The position numbers and the translations under genes were made by a program. A DNA stretch of 19,115 bases from Verrucomicrobiota bacterium (GTDB taxonomy: Bacteria; Verrucomicrobiota; Verrucomicrobiia; Opitutales; UBA953). The DNA is taken from positions 1 to 19,115 of the forward strand of contig RGES01000009.1 in NCBI GenBank assembly GCA_009917805.1, read 5' to 3'. Under the pieces are notes generated by a model. The model searched no databases, was not told the origin of the DNA, and was given only the letters and a program-made list of their open reading frames with translations. Shown here in pieces: positions 6,189 through 13,938 of the stretch (position 1 is the stretch's first letter; the number at the start of each line of letters is the position of its first letter).

Positions 6189-8786
6189 ATGTCCTCTCCT
6201 TACGGCAACCTCACCGAAAAGACCTCCGAAGCCCTCCAGCAGGCGCAGAGCGAGGCGATGCAGCGTCGCAATCCTTCGCTGGAGCCGGCGCACATCCTTC
6301 ACGGCCTCCTCGCCCAGGAAGGTGGCGTGACGTCTTCGCTCTTCCGCCGCGCCGGCAAGGACGAGGCCGCGCTCGCCACCGCCGTCGCCGGTCAGCTCGT
6401 CCGCCTGCCCAAGCTCGCCCAGGCCACGGGTCAGCCGAGCCTTTCGCCCGAGACGCATGCTCTCCTGCTCAAGGCCAAGGACGAAGCCGAGACCATGAAG
6501 GATGATTTCGTGTCGGCCGAGCACGTGCTGCTCGCCCTGGCCGAAGCCCCTTCGCTCCGGCCGGCTTTCGCGGCCGTCGGTTTCGACCGCAAGGCGATCC
6601 TCGCGGCGCTCCAGGCCGTGCGCGGTTCGCAGCGCGTCACCTCCGCCAACCCTGAGGCCACCTACGAAGCCCTCTCCAAGTATGGCCAGGACCTCACCGC
6701 CCGCGCCCGCACGGGCAGGATGGATCCCGTCATCGGCCGCGACGAGGAGATCCGCCGGGTCATCCGCATCCTTTCCCGCCGGACCAAGAACAATCCCGTG
6801 CTGATCGGCGAACCTGGCGTCGGCAAGACCGCCGTCGTCGAAGGCCTCGCCCAACGCATCGTCAACGGCGACGTGCCCGAGAGCCTGCGCGACAAGACCG
6901 TGTTCTCCCTGGACATGGGCTCGCTCGTGGCCGGCGCGAAGTATCGCGGCGAATTCGAGGAACGCCTCAAGGCCGTGCTCAACGAGGTCAAGTCCGCCGA
7001 AGGCGGCATCCTGCTCTTCATCGACGAGATGCATACCCTCGTCGGCGCCGGCAAGGCCGACGGCGCGATGGACGCCGCCAACCTCCTGAAGCCCATGCTG
7101 GCCCGCGGCGAGCTGCATTGCATCGGCGCCACGACCCTCAAGGAATTCCGCGAGCACGTGGAGAAGGATCCGGCGCTCGAACGCCGCTTCCAGCAGGTGC
7201 TGGTCGACCCGCCCAGCGTGCCCGACACGGTCTCCATCCTCCGCGGTCTCAAGGAACGCTTCGAGGTGCACCACGGCGTGCGCATCGAGGACGCCGCGCT
7301 CGTCGAGGCCGCCACGCTCTCCGACCGGTACATCACCGCCCGTTTCCTTCCCGATAAGGCCATCGACCTCATCGACGAGGCCTGCGCGCAGATCCGCACC
7401 GAGATCGACAGCGTCCCCCAGGAACTCGACGCCCTCAATCGCCGCGTGCTCCAGCTCGAGGTCGAGGAATCGGCCTTGAAGAACGAGAAGGACGAAGCCT
7501 CCAAGGCGCGCCTCGCCGTGCTCCGCAAGGAACTCGGGGCCGCCCGCGAGGAGCAGACGGCTTTCCGCGCCCGCTGGACGGCCGACAAGGAGGCCGTGAC
7601 CAAGGTCCGTTCCGTGCGCTCGCAGCTCGAGGACGCCAAGACTGCGATGACCAAGGCCGAACGCGCCGGCAAGCTGGAGGAGGTCGCCAAACTCCGTTAT
7701 GGCACCATCCCTGACCTCGAGAAGGAAGTCGCGAAGCTCGAAGGCGCCGCGAAGTCGGCCACCGGTCTCTTCCGCGAGACCGTCACGCCCGAGGAGGTCG
7801 CCGAAGTCGTCGCCCGCTGGACCGGCGTGCCCGTGAGCAAACTGCTCGAAGGCGAACGCCAGAAGATCCTGCGCCTCGCCGATAATCTCCGGGGCCGCGT
7901 CGTCGGCCAGGACGAGGCCGTGCGCGTCGTCGCCGAAGCCGTCCAGCGTTCGCGCGCGGGCGTGCAGGATCCGCGCCGTCCCGTCGGCTCGTTCCTGTTC
8001 CTCGGGCCCACCGGCGTGGGCAAGACCGAGCTCGCCAAGGCCCTCGCGACGGAACTCTTCGACAGCGAGAAGTCGATGATCCGCATCGATATGTCGGAAT
8101 ACATGGAGAAGCATGCCGTGTCCCGTCTCGTCGGCGCGCCTCCCGGCTACGTCGGCCATGAGGAAGGCGGCCAGCTGACCGAGGCCCTCCGTCGTCATCC
8201 CTATGCCGTCGTGCTGCTCGACGAGGTCGAGAAGGCGCATCCGGAGGTCTTCAACATCCTGTTGCAGGTCCTGGACGACGGTCGCCTGACCGATTCGCAA
8301 GGACGCACCGTGGATTGCCGCAACGCGATCTTCATCATGACCTCGAACATCGGCAGCCGGCACATCGCCGAGCAGGCCGGCTTCGGGCTCACCGACAGCG
8401 TGCGCGAATCCGTCATGGCGGACCTCCGGGCCCATTTCCGGCCGGAGTTCCTGAATCGCATCGACGACATCGCGCTCTTCAGCCCGCTCGGCCACGAGCA
8501 GGTGGCGGCCATCGCGGGCATCATGCTCCGCGGCCTCAACGAGCGTCTCGCCGTCAAGCGGATCCGCCTCGACTTCGACCCGACCGCCCTGGCCCTCATC
8601 GCCGAGAAAGGCTTCGATCCCGTCTACGGAGCGCGCCCGCTGCGTCGTTACCTGCAGCGCGAAGTCGAGACCTCGCTCGCCAAGGCCATCTTGGCCGGCG
8701 AAATCCCCGACGGCAGCCTCGTCCGCGTCAAGCGGGCGAAGGACAGCCTCGGCTTCGAGGTCAAGGCGGGCGGGTTTTCGGATTGA
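6189..8786 (+). CDS. clpB: ATP-dependent disaggregase ClpB (Hsp100)
   Basis: The 865-residue hexameric AAA+ chaperone extracts polypeptides from aggregates together with DnaK. Residues 1-145 form the double Clp N-domain repeat. The first AAA+ module has Walker A GEPGVGKT (207-214) and Walker B LLFIDE (275-280). A ClpB-type coiled-coil middle domain spans roughly 400-525 (DALNRRVLQLEVEESALKNE and onward), which separates it from ClpA and ClpC. The second AAA+ module has Walker A GPTGVGKT near 606-613 and Walker B VVLLDE near 673, then the D2-small domain with GARPLRR. I chose the ATG at 6189 because it is preceded by AAGAAGGGC and matches the normal ClpB N-terminus; the frame is open back to 6093. 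Its dependence on the upstream palindrome is unknown. The next gene starts 31 bases after the stop. Confidence 0.96.
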   Translation: MSSPYGNLTEKTSEALQQAQSEAMQRRNPSLEPAHILHGLLAQEGGVTSSLFRRAGKDEAALATAVAGQLVRLPKLAQATGQPSLSPETHALLLKAKDEAETMKDDFVSAEHVLLALAEAPSLRPAFAAVGFDRKAILAALQAVRGSQRVTSANPEATYEALSKYGQDLTARARTGRMDPVIGRDEEIRRVIRILSRRTKNNPVLIGEPGVGKTAVVEGLAQRIVNGDVPESLRDKTVFSLDMGSLVAGAKYRGEFEERLKAVLNEVKSAEGGILLFIDEMHTLVGAGKADGAMDAANLLKPMLARGELHCIGATTLKEFREHVEKDPALERRFQQVLVDPPSVPDTVSILRGLKERFEVHHGVRIEDAALVEAATLSDRYITARFLPDKAIDLIDEACAQIRTEIDSVPQELDALNRRVLQLEVEESALKNEKDEASKARLAVLRKELGAAREEQTAFRARWTADKEAVTKVRSVRSQLEDAKTAMTKAERAGKLEEVAKLRYGTIPDLEKEVAKLEGAAKSATGLFRETVTPEEVAEVVARWTGVPVSKLLEGERQKILRLADNLRGRVVGQDEAVRVVAEAVQRSRAGVQDPRRPVGSFLFLGPTGVGKTELAKALATELFDSEKSMIRIDMSEYMEKHAVSRLVGAPPGYVGHEEGGQLTEALRRHPYAVVLLDEVEKAHPEVFNILLQVLDDGRLTDSQGRTVDCRNAIFIMTSNIGSRHIAEQAGFGLTDSVRESVMADLRAHFRPEFLNRIDDIALFSPLGHEQVAAIAGIMLRGLNERLAVKRIRLDFDPTALALIAEKGFDPVYGARPLRRYLQREVETSLAKAILAGEIPDGSLVRVKRAKDSLGFEVKAGGFSD

Positions 8787-8817
8787 AGGATGCCGTAGGG
8801 CGGGGGAGTCTGGGGCC

Positions 8818-9762
8818 ATGACCGCTACGCGCATCCGCTGCGGGGTGGCCGGCACGGGTTCGCTCGGCCAGCACCACGCCCGCATCTATTCGACCCTGCC
8901 CGGCGCCGAACTCGCCGGCATCTTCGAGCCCAACGATGCCCGCGCGGCCGAGATCTGCGCCAAGCATAACTGCCGCCGGTTCGCCACGCTCGAGGAGATG
9001 GCCGCCGGCTGCGACGCCGTCAGCGTCGTCGTCCCGACGAACCACCACGCCGCGGTCGCGCTGCCGTTGCTCGCCAAGGGCGTGCACCTGCTGATCGAGA
9101 AACCCATCTGCGTCACCCTCGAGGAGGCCGCCCAGATCCTGGACGCCGCCGCCAAGGCCGACCGCATCGTCCAGGTCGGTCATATCGAGCATTACAATCC
9201 GGTGATGTCGTACCTCGAGAAGGCCGTCACCGACGCCCGTTACATCACCGCCGAGCGCCTCGCGCCCTTCACGCCGCGCGGCACCGAGGTCGGGGTCGTG
9301 CTGGACCTGATGATCCACGACATCGGCATCGTCCTGCAGCTGGCCAATTCCCCGGTCGAGCGCATCGACGCCGTCGGCGTGTCGGTCGTGACCAAGACCG
9401 AGGACATCGCCAACGCCCGCATCGCCTTCAAGAACGGCTGCGTCGCCAACCTGAGCGCCAGCCGCGTCTCGCTGAAGAAGAACCGCGAGATCCGCGTCTT
9501 CCAGACCGGCGGCTACCTCTCCATCGACTTCATGGGCCAGAAGGGCCACACCGTGAAGGTCGACCCGGCCGCGGAGGGCGGCTTCGCCAAGGAAGAGATC
9601 CCGATCGAGAAGGGCGAGCCCCTCGCCATCGAGCTGGCCTCGTTCACCGCATGCGTCCGCGAGCGCAAGAGCCCGAAGGTCAGCGGCGAGCTCGGCCGTA
9701 CCGCCTTGGAAGTCGCCATCAAGATCACCGAACAGATCCGCGCCGGCATGGCGCGCAAATGA
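8818..9762 (+). CDS. Gfo/Idh/MocA-family oxidoreductase, GnnA-like (candidate UDP-GlcNAc 3-dehydrogenase)
   Basis: The 314-residue NAD(P)-dependent sugar dehydrogenase has a Rossmann loop AGTGSLGQ (11-18) and the family EKP motif at 94-96 with the catalytic Lys95. The substrate-side motifs are GHIEHYNPV (121-129) and DLMIHDIG (163-170), with Asp163 and His167 in the positions expected for catalysis. Its stop overlaps the lpxB start (ATGA), which ties it to lipid A synthesis. In bacteria that make 2,3-diamino-2,3-dideoxyglucose lipid A, GnnA of this family oxidises the 3-hydroxyl of UDP-GlcNAc before GnnB transaminates it. No gnnB is visible here, so that role is an inference from family and context. 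The start ATG follows a G-rich stretch that may serve as the ribosome site. Confidence 0.8.
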   Translation: MTATRIRCGVAGTGSLGQHHARIYSTLPGAELAGIFEPNDARAAEICAKHNCRRFATLEEMAAGCDAVSVVVPTNHHAAVALPLLAKGVHLLIEKPICVTLEEAAQILDAAAKADRIVQVGHIEHYNPVMSYLEKAVTDARYITAERLAPFTPRGTEVGVVLDLMIHDIGIVLQLANSPVERIDAVGVSVVTKTEDIANARIAFKNGCVANLSASRVSLKKNREIRVFQTGGYLSIDFMGQKGHTVKVDPAAEGGFAKEEIPIEKGEPLAIELASFTACVRERKSPKVSGELGRTALEVAIKITEQIRAGMARK

Positions 9763-10946
9763 GCGCGTTCCCGACCATCCCGGCGAGCTTCGACCGACCC
9801 CGCGGGGGCGAGGTCGACGTCCTCGTGGTGGCCGGCGAGCATTCGGGCGACCAGCACGCCGCGAAGGTCGTCGCGGAACTGCTCAAGGCCCGTCCGGGTC
9901 TCCGCATCGCCGCTTTCGGCGGGCCGCAGCTGCGCGCCGCGGGCGCCCAGCTGCTGCTGGACATGACCGGTTTCTCGGCCGTGGGCATCGTCGAGGTGCT
10001 CGCCGCCTACCCGTTCTACCGCCGCCTCTTCGCGCGCATGGTCAGCTGGACCACGCAATGGAAGCCGAAGGTCGTCGTCCTCGTGGACTATCCCGGACTG
10101 AACCTGCGCCTCGCGAACGAACTGCGCAAGGCCGGCCTGTCGCGCGCCGGCTTCGGCGAGACCGCCGTCATCCAGTACGTCAGCCCGCAGCTCTGGGCTT
10201 GGAAGCCCAAGCGTCGCTTCACCATGGCGCGCGACCTGGACAGCGTCGGTACGATCTTCCCGTTCGAGCCGGCGGTGTACGCCGATACCAAGCTGGACGC
10301 CCGTTTCGTCGGCCATCCCTTCGCCGAGGCCGACCATCAGCATGGATTGAAGTACGACTCGGAAGGTCCGGTCCTGCTCCTGCCCGGTAGCCGGCCGAAG
10401 CCGGTCCGCAAGATTTTCCCCGCCTTGGTCGAAGCCTTCGCGCTCTTCCGCAAGGACCACCCCAAACGCCGCGCGCTCGTGCTGCATACCGGCGGCGAAG
10501 TGCATGCGGAACTCTACCGCCTGCTCGCCGAGTATGGCGACCAGGCCAAGGGCATCGACCTGCGGCCCGTCTCCGAAGGCCCTGCCGCCGGTTGCGCCGC
10601 GCTCGTCAGTTCCGGCACGATGTCGCTCACCGTCGCGCTTGCCGGCATTCCGGGCGCCGTCGTGTATCGCGCCAACCCGCTCACCTGGGTCGTCGGGCGT
10701 CGTCTGATCGCCGGACGCGTCGACAATCTCGGCATCGCGAACATCCTCCTCAAGCGTCAGGCCTGGCCGGAATACCTGCAAGGCGCCTGCGAGCCCGCGC
10801 CCTTGGCCGCGCGCCTGCGCGAGTGCGTCGAAGCTCCCGGGCCGCGCGCCCAGGCCGTCGCCGACGCCGGCGAGCTGCTGCGGATGCTCTCCGCCCAGTC
10901 CGGTTCCACGCCGGCCGAGTGGGTCGCCTCCTTCCTGCCCAAGTGA
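9759..10946 (+). CDS. lpxB: Lipid-A-disaccharide synthase
   Basis: The 395-residue GT19 glycosyltransferase condenses UDP-diacylglucosamine with lipid X to the lipid A disaccharide at the inner face of the inner membrane. Motifs: AGEHSGDQHAA (25-35), the FGGPQLRAAGA loop (53-63), VLVDYPGLNLRLA (107-119) with Asp110, and SPQLWAWKPKR (142-152). In the C-terminal domain are LLLPGSRP and SSGTMSLTVALAGIP. The Glu found at the end of the usual SGTATLE motif is Thr here. The start overlaps the stop of the upstream oxidoreductase (ATGA), and the stop overlaps the GTG of the next gene. I chose ATG 9759 because the upstream in-frame sequence lies inside the oxidoreductase gene and shows no LpxB similarity. 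Confidence 0.92.
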   Translation: MSAFPTIPASFDRPRGGEVDVLVVAGEHSGDQHAAKVVAELLKARPGLRIAAFGGPQLRAAGAQLLLDMTGFSAVGIVEVLAAYPFYRRLFARMVSWTTQWKPKVVVLVDYPGLNLRLANELRKAGLSRAGFGETAVIQYVSPQLWAWKPKRRFTMARDLDSVGTIFPFEPAVYADTKLDARFVGHPFAEADHQHGLKYDSEGPVLLLPGSRPKPVRKIFPALVEAFALFRKDHPKRRALVLHTGGEVHAELYRLLAEYGDQAKGIDLRPVSEGPAAGCAALVSSGTMSLTVALAGIPGAVVYRANPLTWVVGRRLIAGRVDNLGIANILLKRQAWPEYLQGACEPAPLAARLRECVEAPGPRAQAVADAGELLRMLSAQSGSTPAEWVASFLPK

Positions 10947-11818
10947 GCGTCTCCCTCAAAATCGCCGTGCTCGGCTGCGGCTATGTCGGCGCGGAGTTCG
11001 CCCGTCAGGCCCGTGCGGCCGGTCATGACGTCCTCGGCGTCGTGCGCTCGGAAGCCTCGCGTGACAAGCTGCGGGCCGAAGGTATCCCTGCCGAGGCTTT
11101 CGACCTGCAGTCCGGCGATTGGTCGGCGCTGCCTAACCGCTTTGATGCCGTCGTCTACGCGGCCAGCACCGGTGGCGGCGGCCCCGAGGCGTATGCCTTG
11201 GCTTACGATCTCGGCGTGAAGCGCGCGCTGGCCTGGGCTAAGGCCGTCGGCGCGCACGGCTTCGTCTTCACCAGTTCCACCGGCGTGTATCGTCAGGACG
11301 ACGGCGGCGTCGTCGACGAGGCCTCGCCTGTCGGCGGCGCGCCGACCGCGGATGCGATCCTCGGCGGCGAGCAGGCCGTGCTCTCTGCCGGTTTCGCGAA
11401 GGCGCGCGTGCTGCGCTTCGGAGGACTTTACGGTCCCGGCCGACATCATCTCGTCGATCAGCTGCGTCGCGGCGACCACGTCATCGGCGGGCGCGTCGAT
11501 CATTTCATCAACTACCTGCATCGCGATGACGCGGCTTCTTCGATCCTCGCCGCGCTCGTCGGCGGTCCGGTCGGCGCGCGCGTCTATAATGTCGGGGACG
11601 GAAACCCCGTGACGAAGGAAGCGCTCGCCAAGTGGATCGCGACGCGGCTCGGCGTGGAGCCGCCGGTGTTCGACCCGTCAGCGCCGGCCGGCCCCCGGGT
11701 GGCGAAAGGTGGCCGGACCCAGCCGAATCGGATCGTGGCGACGGGCTTGATTCGCTCGGACCTTTCGTGGAAACCGCGGTTCGCCGATGTTTTTGCGGGC
11801 CTAAGTCAGCTTTTCTGA
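10943..11818 (+). CDS. YeeZ-like NAD(P)-binding extended SDR protein
   Basis: The 291-residue protein has an N-terminal dinucleotide-binding loop GCGYVG (11-16) and SDR-like features: FTSSTGVYRQDDGGVVDE, then LRFGGLYGPGRH, then FINYLHRDDAASSILAAL, and YNVGDGNPVTKEALAKW near the C-terminus. This order matches E. coli YeeZ and related NAD-dependent epimerase/dehydratase-like proteins. The YxxxK catalytic pair of classical SDRs is not evident, as in YeeZ-type members, so the reaction is unknown. I placed the start at GTG 10943, which overlaps the lpxB stop as GTGA; there is no closer ATG. Position in the lpxB operon hints at an envelope sugar function, but that is only context. Confidence 0.8.
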   Translation: MSVSLKIAVLGCGYVGAEFARQARAAGHDVLGVVRSEASRDKLRAEGIPAEAFDLQSGDWSALPNRFDAVVYAASTGGGGPEAYALAYDLGVKRALAWAKAVGAHGFVFTSSTGVYRQDDGGVVDEASPVGGAPTADAILGGEQAVLSAGFAKARVLRFGGLYGPGRHHLVDQLRRGDHVIGGRVDHFINYLHRDDAASSILAALVGGPVGARVYNVGDGNPVTKEALAKWIATRLGVEPPVFDPSAPAGPRVAKGGRTQPNRIVATGLIRSDLSWKPRFADVFAGLSQLF

Positions 11819-11824
11819 GGTCGG

Positions 11825-11847
11825 AAGCCGTCTGCGGGTGACGGCTT
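11825..11847 (+). terminator. Possible terminator after the lpxB operon
   Basis: An 8-bp stem AAGCCGTC / GACGGCTT with a 7-base loop begins seven bases after the stop of the YeeZ-like gene. The tail (TAAGGCAGTTTCTTC) is only weakly T-rich, so termination may be incomplete. Confidence 0.5.
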
Positions 11848-11859
11848 TAAGGCAGTTTC

Positions 11860-11888
11860 TTCACCAAGCCGCCTTCATCCTGTAACAA
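11860..11888 (+). promoter_or_regulatory. Candidate promoter for the porin gene
   Basis: TTCACC (11860-11865) is followed after 17 bases by TAACAA (11883-11888), giving moderate matches to -35 and -10 boxes. The predicted transcript start is about 35 bases before the porin ATG. The stretch around 11881-11900 is the most AT-rich part of this gap. No strong Shine-Dalgarno motif follows. Confidence 0.35.
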
Positions 11889-11928
11889 TAGGATGAGATA
11901 GTCCCGTCGCATAACCGCACCAATACCC

Positions 11929-13323
11929 ATGAATAGCACCCTCAAGTCCATGCTGATCGCCGCTGCCGCCATTACGTCGGTCTCGGCCTTCGCCCAAGAC
12001 AAAGCCACGCTCGATCTTCTCGTGAAGAAGGGCCTCATCACCGCCGAAGAGCGCGCCAAGACGTTGGACGAAGCCGCCAAGGCTCGTTCCGCTTCCGGCG
12101 TGAACAAGGTGTTCGTCAAGGAAGACGCCACCAAGCGTCTCACCATCGGCGGCTACTTCCAGGCTCAGTACCAGAGCTTCGACTACTCCCAGGTCACCGC
12201 GACTGGCGTGAGCGCCGGCGCTCCCACCCAGGGCAGCTTCCTGATGCGTCGCCTCTACCTCGAGCTCCTCGCCGACGTCGGCAACGGCATCTCGGGTAAC
12301 ATCGTCCTCGACACCTCGGGCAACACCACCTCCTCGTCCACCTCCTGGCTTGACCGCGCGATGGTCTCCCACTCCAGCGAGATCGGCACTTTCGACCTCG
12401 GCTACCGCAAGGTGACCTGGGGCTATGAAGAAAGCACCCTGACTTCGCTCTTCAAGGCTTCCTCCGGCAAGCTCTCCACCGTCGAGCGCGGTATCACCAA
12501 CCGCTATTGGAACGAAGGCGAGAACGGCAACGCCCTCCGCTCCGACGGTCGTCGCCTCGGTTTCGGCGCCCACCACACCGGCCTCCACTACAACAGCGTC
12601 GTGAACCCGCAGGGCTTCGAATACGGCGCCTCCATCGTGAACTCGGCCCAGGGTCGCTTCACCGAAGGCACGAACAACAACGATCTCGCCTACTACGCGA
12701 ACATCGTCTGGAACAACAAGGTCTCGGATAACGAAGCCTACGCCGTCGGCGTGAACTGGGGCTCTTCTCGCTACTACAACTCCACCAGCGCGGTGAATAC
12801 GCTCGCCAACATGGAGGGCTATAACCCCTTCCTCATGGCCAAGTACTTCAACTGGACCTTCCAGGCCGAGTACATGAGCACCAAGATCACCTCCTCCAAG
12901 GACGCCGCCGTCAACACGGACGACCAGGACCACACCCCGACCGGCTACAACGCCATGGTCGTCTACAAGATCAACGACAACTGGGAAGGCGTCGCCCGCT
13001 ACACCAGCCTCGATACCGACATGCGCGGCCAGCGGATCTCCGACGGTGAGCGTGGCTTCGCCGCCGCCGCCACCGCTGCGACCGGAACCAGCTCGCTCTA
13101 CGACAAGTCCGACGCGATCTACCTCGGCGTGAACTACTACTTCAACCTCGAGGCCCTCGGCCAGCAGGTGAACGGTTACAACGCCAAGATCCAGTTCGGC
13201 TTCGAGCGCGCCAAGTTCAAGGATGTCATCACCCAGGCCGCGACCCCGACTCTCGCCACCGGCGCGAGCCAGATCAGCGCCACGGTCGACACCCTGCGCC
13301 TCCAGGCTCAGGTCGCCTTCTAA
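11929..13323 (+). CDS. Outer membrane porin, phosphate-selective porin O/P (OprO/OprP) type
   Basis: The 464-residue beta-barrel precursor has a signal peptide (MNSTLKSMLIAAAAITSVSA, cleavage probably after AFA at residue 22). A short helical segment rich in Glu, Ala and Lys follows (about 23-60, LLVKKGLITAEERAKTLDEA). The barrel starts with the strand KRLTIGGYFQAQYQSFDYS. Regularly spaced aromatic and alternating strands continue to the C-terminal strand TLRLQAQVAF, which ends in Phe as expected for BamA-dependent insertion. The family is usually trimeric and passes anions or small solutes; the substrate cannot be told from sequence. Codon use is strongly biased to AAC, AAG, GGC and CTC with many GCC, more so than in its neighbours, which suggests high expression. 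It is flanked by its own promoter and a strong terminator. Confidence 0.85.
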   Translation: MNSTLKSMLIAAAAITSVSAFAQDKATLDLLVKKGLITAEERAKTLDEAAKARSASGVNKVFVKEDATKRLTIGGYFQAQYQSFDYSQVTATGVSAGAPTQGSFLMRRLYLELLADVGNGISGNIVLDTSGNTTSSSTSWLDRAMVSHSSEIGTFDLGYRKVTWGYEESTLTSLFKASSGKLSTVERGITNRYWNEGENGNALRSDGRRLGFGAHHTGLHYNSVVNPQGFEYGASIVNSAQGRFTEGTNNNDLAYYANIVWNNKVSDNEAYAVGVNWGSSRYYNSTSAVNTLANMEGYNPFLMAKYFNWTFQAEYMSTKITSSKDAAVNTDDQDHTPTGYNAMVVYKINDNWEGVARYTSLDTDMRGQRISDGERGFAAAATAATGTSSLYDKSDAIYLGVNYYFNLEALGQQVNGYNAKIQFGFERAKFKDVITQAATPTLATGASQISATVDTLRLQAQVAF

Positions 13324-13350
13324 GGCGAACCGAGGTCTGCTTCATAGCAC

Positions 13351-13383
13351 GAGGGCCGGCAGGGATGCCGGCCCTCTTTCTTT
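13351..13383 (+). terminator. Strong intrinsic terminator of the porin gene
   Basis: A perfect 10-bp GC-rich stem GAGGGCCGGC / GCCGGCCCTC encloses a 6-base loop (AGGGAT) and is followed by TTTCTTT. It starts 27 bases after the porin stop. Confidence 0.9.
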
Positions 13384-13396
13384 GGCGGTGACGCCG

Positions 13397-13424
13397 ACCG
13401 CCCGGGCCTTGCGGTCCGGGCGGT
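13397..13424 (+). terminator. Second hairpin in tandem after the porin terminator
   Basis: ACCGCCCGGGCC and GGTCCGGGCGGT pair over 12 bp with one G-T wobble around a TTGC loop; only TTCAT follows. It lies 13 bases after the first terminator's T-tract and 19 bases before the vsr ATG. It may be a backup terminator or part of the vsr leader. Confidence 0.5.
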
Positions 13425-13426
13425 TT

Positions 13427-13441
13427 CATATCCAAGATATG
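13427..13441. repeat. Small inverted repeat CATATC-CAA-GATATG before vsr
   Basis: Perfect 6-base arms flank a 3-base centre, ending two bases before the vsr ATG. It could be an operator or a small hairpin that hides the start region; it is AT-rich in a GC-rich setting. Confidence 0.4.
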
Positions 13442-13443
13442 CC

Positions 13444-13917
13444 ATGGCGGACATCTACACCCGCGCCCAGCGCAGCGCCCTGATGGCTAGGGTGCGCGGG
13501 CGGGGCAACGCCACCACCGAAGGCGCCATGGCGACCCTGCTCCGGGCGCAGGGGTGGTCCGGCTGGCGGCGGCAGCAGGTCGTGTGCGGGCGCGACGCCC
13601 GGGGCGGGCCGTTCCGCGTGCGGCCCGACTTCGTGTTCCGGAGGCGCCGCATCGTGGTGTTCGTCGACGGATGTTTCTGGCACGGTTGTCCGCGGCATGG
13701 CACGAAGCCCAAGGGCAACGCCGCCTTCTGGCGGGCGAAGTTCCGGCGCAACCTCGAGCGGGATCGTCGCGATACGCGGAACCTCCGCCGGGCCGGGTGG
13801 AAGGTCGTGCGGATGTGGGAGCACGAGCTTCGCGCCAAGGCGCGCCCGCGGCTGCTGGCGAAGTTGCATCGTCTCTTCGCCTCGGCACGAAAAAGCCCGA
13901 CCGGCTGGTCGGGCTGA
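13444..13917 (+). CDS. vsr: Very short patch repair (Vsr-type) T:G mismatch endonuclease
   Basis: The 157-residue protein matches the Vsr fold almost end to end. It has the N-terminal RSALMARVRGRGNATTE (10-26) with the conserved Glu26, then RPDFVF (60-65) with the catalytic Asp62. Next come VDGCFWHGC (74-82) with His80 and zinc-ligand cysteines, the FWRAKFRRNLERDRRD stretch (95-110), and GWKVVRMWEHEL (118-129). Vsr nicks 5' of the T in T:G mismatches formed by deamination of 5-methylcytosine and normally accompanies a cytosine methyltransferase such as Dcm; none is in this window. The gene stands alone between a porin and a convergent envelope-protein gene. Its last eight or so residues (KSPTGWSG) are encoded by the terminator of the convergent gene, so the natural C-terminus may have been extended. 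Confidence 0.92.
   Translation: MADIYTRAQRSALMARVRGRGNATTEGAMATLLRAQGWSGWRRQQVVCGRDARGGPFRVRPDFVFRRRRIVVFVDGCFWHGCPRHGTKPKGNAAFWRAKFRRNLERDRRDTRNLRRAGWKVVRMWEHELRAKARPRLLAKLHRLFASARKSPTGWSG
13894..13915 (-). terminator. Intrinsic terminator of the coiled-coil protein gene, inside vsr
   Basis: AGCCCGACC and GGTCGGGCT form a 9-bp stem with a 4-base loop. On the minus strand it is followed by TTTTTCG. It starts 23 bases after the minus-strand stop at 13939 and lies wholly within the 3' end of vsr. There is no T-tract on the plus side, so it is directional. Confidence 0.75.
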
Positions 13918-13938
13918 TCGGTCGGACCTGGGCCGGGC

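Noticed and set aside
6036..8885. 949-residue open frame antisense to clpB
   Set aside because: It mirrors the clpB coding frame in GC-rich DNA; composition is biased (His, Asp, Arg, Gly, Leu-rich) with no domain, and the ClpB motifs on the plus strand are unambiguous.
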